Of a stretch of 64,000 nucleotides of DNA, positions 62,952 through 64,000 are shown piece after piece. The DNA is from Hymenobacter cellulosilyticus (GTDB lineage Bacteria; Bacteroidota; Bacteroidia; Cytophagales; Hymenobacteraceae). How positions within the stretch are numbered: position 1 is the stretch's first letter; every line of letters begins with the position of its first letter. The DNA lies in assembly GCF_022919215.1 (NCBI RefSeq), contig NZ_CP095046.1:558001-622000 (forward strand). Reading direction: 5' to 3'. The notes under the pieces were generated by a model that was not told the origin of the DNA, searched no databases, and was given only the letters and a program-made list of their open reading frames with translations. Position numbers and translations under genes: made by a program.

Positions 62952-63102
62952 ATCGGCAGGGAGAAGTCAATTGGCGGTGCAAGGTCCGGAAAAAAAGTAC
63001 AGCGAAGCCGCAAGTTCCGGCGCTACCGGGCGCACCTCGCAGCACGTTTTGCTGTTGACAAGGCTTTACGTCCGTCTTGAATAGAGGTCAAACCACGTCC
63101 GC

Positions 63103-63318
63103 ATGAATCTGTTTCAGCTCCTGGGCCTGTGGCTGCTTATTGTGCTGCCCCTGCCCTGGATATACACCCTGCTTTATATACAACGGGGCGAATTTCCCGG
63201 GCGCTGGGAAAAGCGCCGCTGGTTTCATACCGTACTCACTCAGCCAGTTATCGGCCTGGTGCTCTACTGGACCAAGGGGCATCGCCGGAGAAGGTCTAAA
63301 CGAAAAAAAGCTGCCTGA
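63103..63318 (+). CDS. Small membrane protein, 71 residues, unknown
   Basis: Two hydrophobic segments (LLGLWLLIVLPLPWIYTLLY and TVLTQPVIGLVLYW) separated by a basic loop, and a very basic tail (RRRRSKRKK). No family recognised. A terminator overlaps its end. Divergent from bshC; supported by the hydrophobic pattern and the terminator only. Confidence 0.5.
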   Translation: MNLFQLLGLWLLIVLPLPWIYTLLYIQRGEFPGRWEKRRWFHTVLTQPVIGLVLYWTKGHRRRRSKRKKAA

Positions 63319-63335
63319 ACGGGCAGCTTTTTTCT
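63304..63335. terminator. Terminator between small membrane gene and rimO
   Basis: AAAAAAGCTGCC-loop-GGGCAGCTTTTTT, with T run in both directions; it includes the stop region of the small gene. It serves both convergent genes. Confidence 0.88.
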
Positions 63336-63357
63336 TTATCAGGTTCTACTGAAGGCG

Positions 63358-64000
63358 CTATACCAGCTTGCCGTACAGGTCGAAGTCGGAAGCATCGGTG
63401 ATTTGCACGTTGGCAAAGCCGCCGAGCGACACGTAGGTATCGGGCGTGGCCGGCACCAGCACTTCGTTGTCGACCTCGGGCGAGTCGAATTCGGTACGGC
63501 CCACGTAGTAGCCACTTTCCTTGCGGTCAAACAGTACTTTGTAAACGTTGCCGACTTTCTGCTCGTTGAGCTCCATCGAAATGCCCTGCTGCAGCTCCAT
63601 AATCTGGTCGGCGCGGTCCTGCTTTACTTCGGCGGGCACATTGTCTTCCAGCGTGTAGGAGTGGGTGTTGTCCTCGTGCGAGTAGGTAAAGATGCCCAGG
63701 CGTTCAAACTTGGTTTGCTCCACGAAGTCGTAAAGCTCCTCGAAATCCTGCTGGGTTTCGCCGGGGTGACCGGCAATCAGCGTGGTGCGCAAGGCAATGT
63801 CGGGCACGCGCTGCCGGATGGTGTCCACCAGCTCCACCGTGCGGCGCTTGCTAATGCCGCGGCGCATGGTCTTGAGCATATTGTCGCTGATATGCTGCAG
63901 GGGCATATCCAGGTACTTGCAGATGTTGGGGCGCTCCATCATCACGTCCAGGGCGTCCAGCGGAAACTGCGACGGGTAGGCGTATTGCAGCCGGATCCAG
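63358..64000 (-). CDS. rimO: Ribosomal protein S12 methylthiotransferase RimO (partial, N-terminus beyond window)
   Basis: The C-terminal ~214 residues. Segments LDMPLQHISDNMLKTMRRG, RTTLIAGHPGETQQDFEELY and a TRAM domain (QKVGNVYKVLFDRKESGYYVGRT) are typical of RimO, which methylthiolates the Asp of ribosomal protein S12. The radical SAM cluster motif lies beyond the right edge. MiaB is the main alternative; the RTEFDSPEVDNEVLV stretch favours RimO. Confidence 0.88.
   Translation of the reverse strand, partial: WIRLQYAYPSQFPLDALDVMMERPNICKYLDMPLQHISDNMLKTMRRGISKRRTVELVDTIRQRVPDIALRTTLIAGHPGETQQDFEELYDFVEQTKFERLGIFTYSHEDNTHSYTLEDNVPAEVKQDRADQIMELQQGISMELNEQKVGNVYKVLFDRKESGYYVGRTEFDSPEVDNEVLVPATPDTYVSLGGFANVQITDASDFDLYGKLV

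Overview
The window is about 64 kb of a GC-rich Bacteroidota chromosome, most likely a Hymenobacter-like member of the Cytophagales. This rests on the T9SS-type C-terminal sorting domains on secreted proteins, GH97 and GH64 enzymes, BshC (bacillithiol), DUF1599, a BT_3928-like DoxX protein, and a folP-cdaA pair. No rRNA, tRNA, transposase or CRISPR array was seen. The assignment is by gene content and resemblance only; no search was run.

The most unusual region is 1-14.1 kb, all on the minus strand. It looks like a previously undescribed ribosomal peptide (RiPP) system. Four nearly identical tandem precursor genes (6707-7536) encode 54-residue peptides that differ at only two positions and all end in CWIG. 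A terminator-like hairpin follows them. Next come a 672-residue fusion of an isoprenyl-synthase-like domain and a squalene-cyclase/prenyltransferase-repeat domain, a PqqD-like/M50 membrane peptidase, a radical SAM/SPASM maturase and a cytochrome P450. Last is the start of a second SPASM-like protein that seems to have lost its cluster cysteines. Upstream (8.1-14.1 kb) is a MacAB/TolC-type exporter: adaptor, outer-membrane factor, ATPase and two FtsX permeases. An IspH and an aspartic-protease-like gene lie just beyond it. Because the peptide ends in a CaaX-like tetrapeptide next to a prenyl-chemistry enzyme, an isoprenoid-modified peptide is the main hypothesis. It is unproven.

From 18 to 28 kb lie secreted polysaccharide-degrading enzymes (GH35, GH97, GH64-crystallin-CBM6) and T9SS cargo. 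From 28 to 46 kb is mixed housekeeping: a fatty acid hydroxylase-like protein, shikimate kinase, a Dpp-type permease, folP-cdaA, the threonine-to-glycine pair Kbl and Tdh, a patatin, TerC, a YihY/BrkB-like protein, and two secreted paralogues with a duplicated domain. From 46.5 to 54.4 kb are RlmN and a TPP-riboswitch-controlled thiamine operon (thiS-C-D-E-G-H), with a convergent TenI-like gene. From 54.4 kb to the end are a thioesterase, MnmD-like, DUF2157/GDYXXLXY, three tandem ExbD-like proteins lacking the key membrane aspartate, 5-FTHF cyclo-ligase, BshC and a partial RimO.

About 24 genes or gene parts are broken by single missing bases, nearly all in short G/C runs. The frames resume perfectly, so these look like sequencing or assembly errors rather than pseudogenes. 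I annotate such loci as whole genes and note the break. One in-frame TAG in the patatin gene is of a different kind. Five long imperfect palindromes, belonging to at least two related families, sit between genes.
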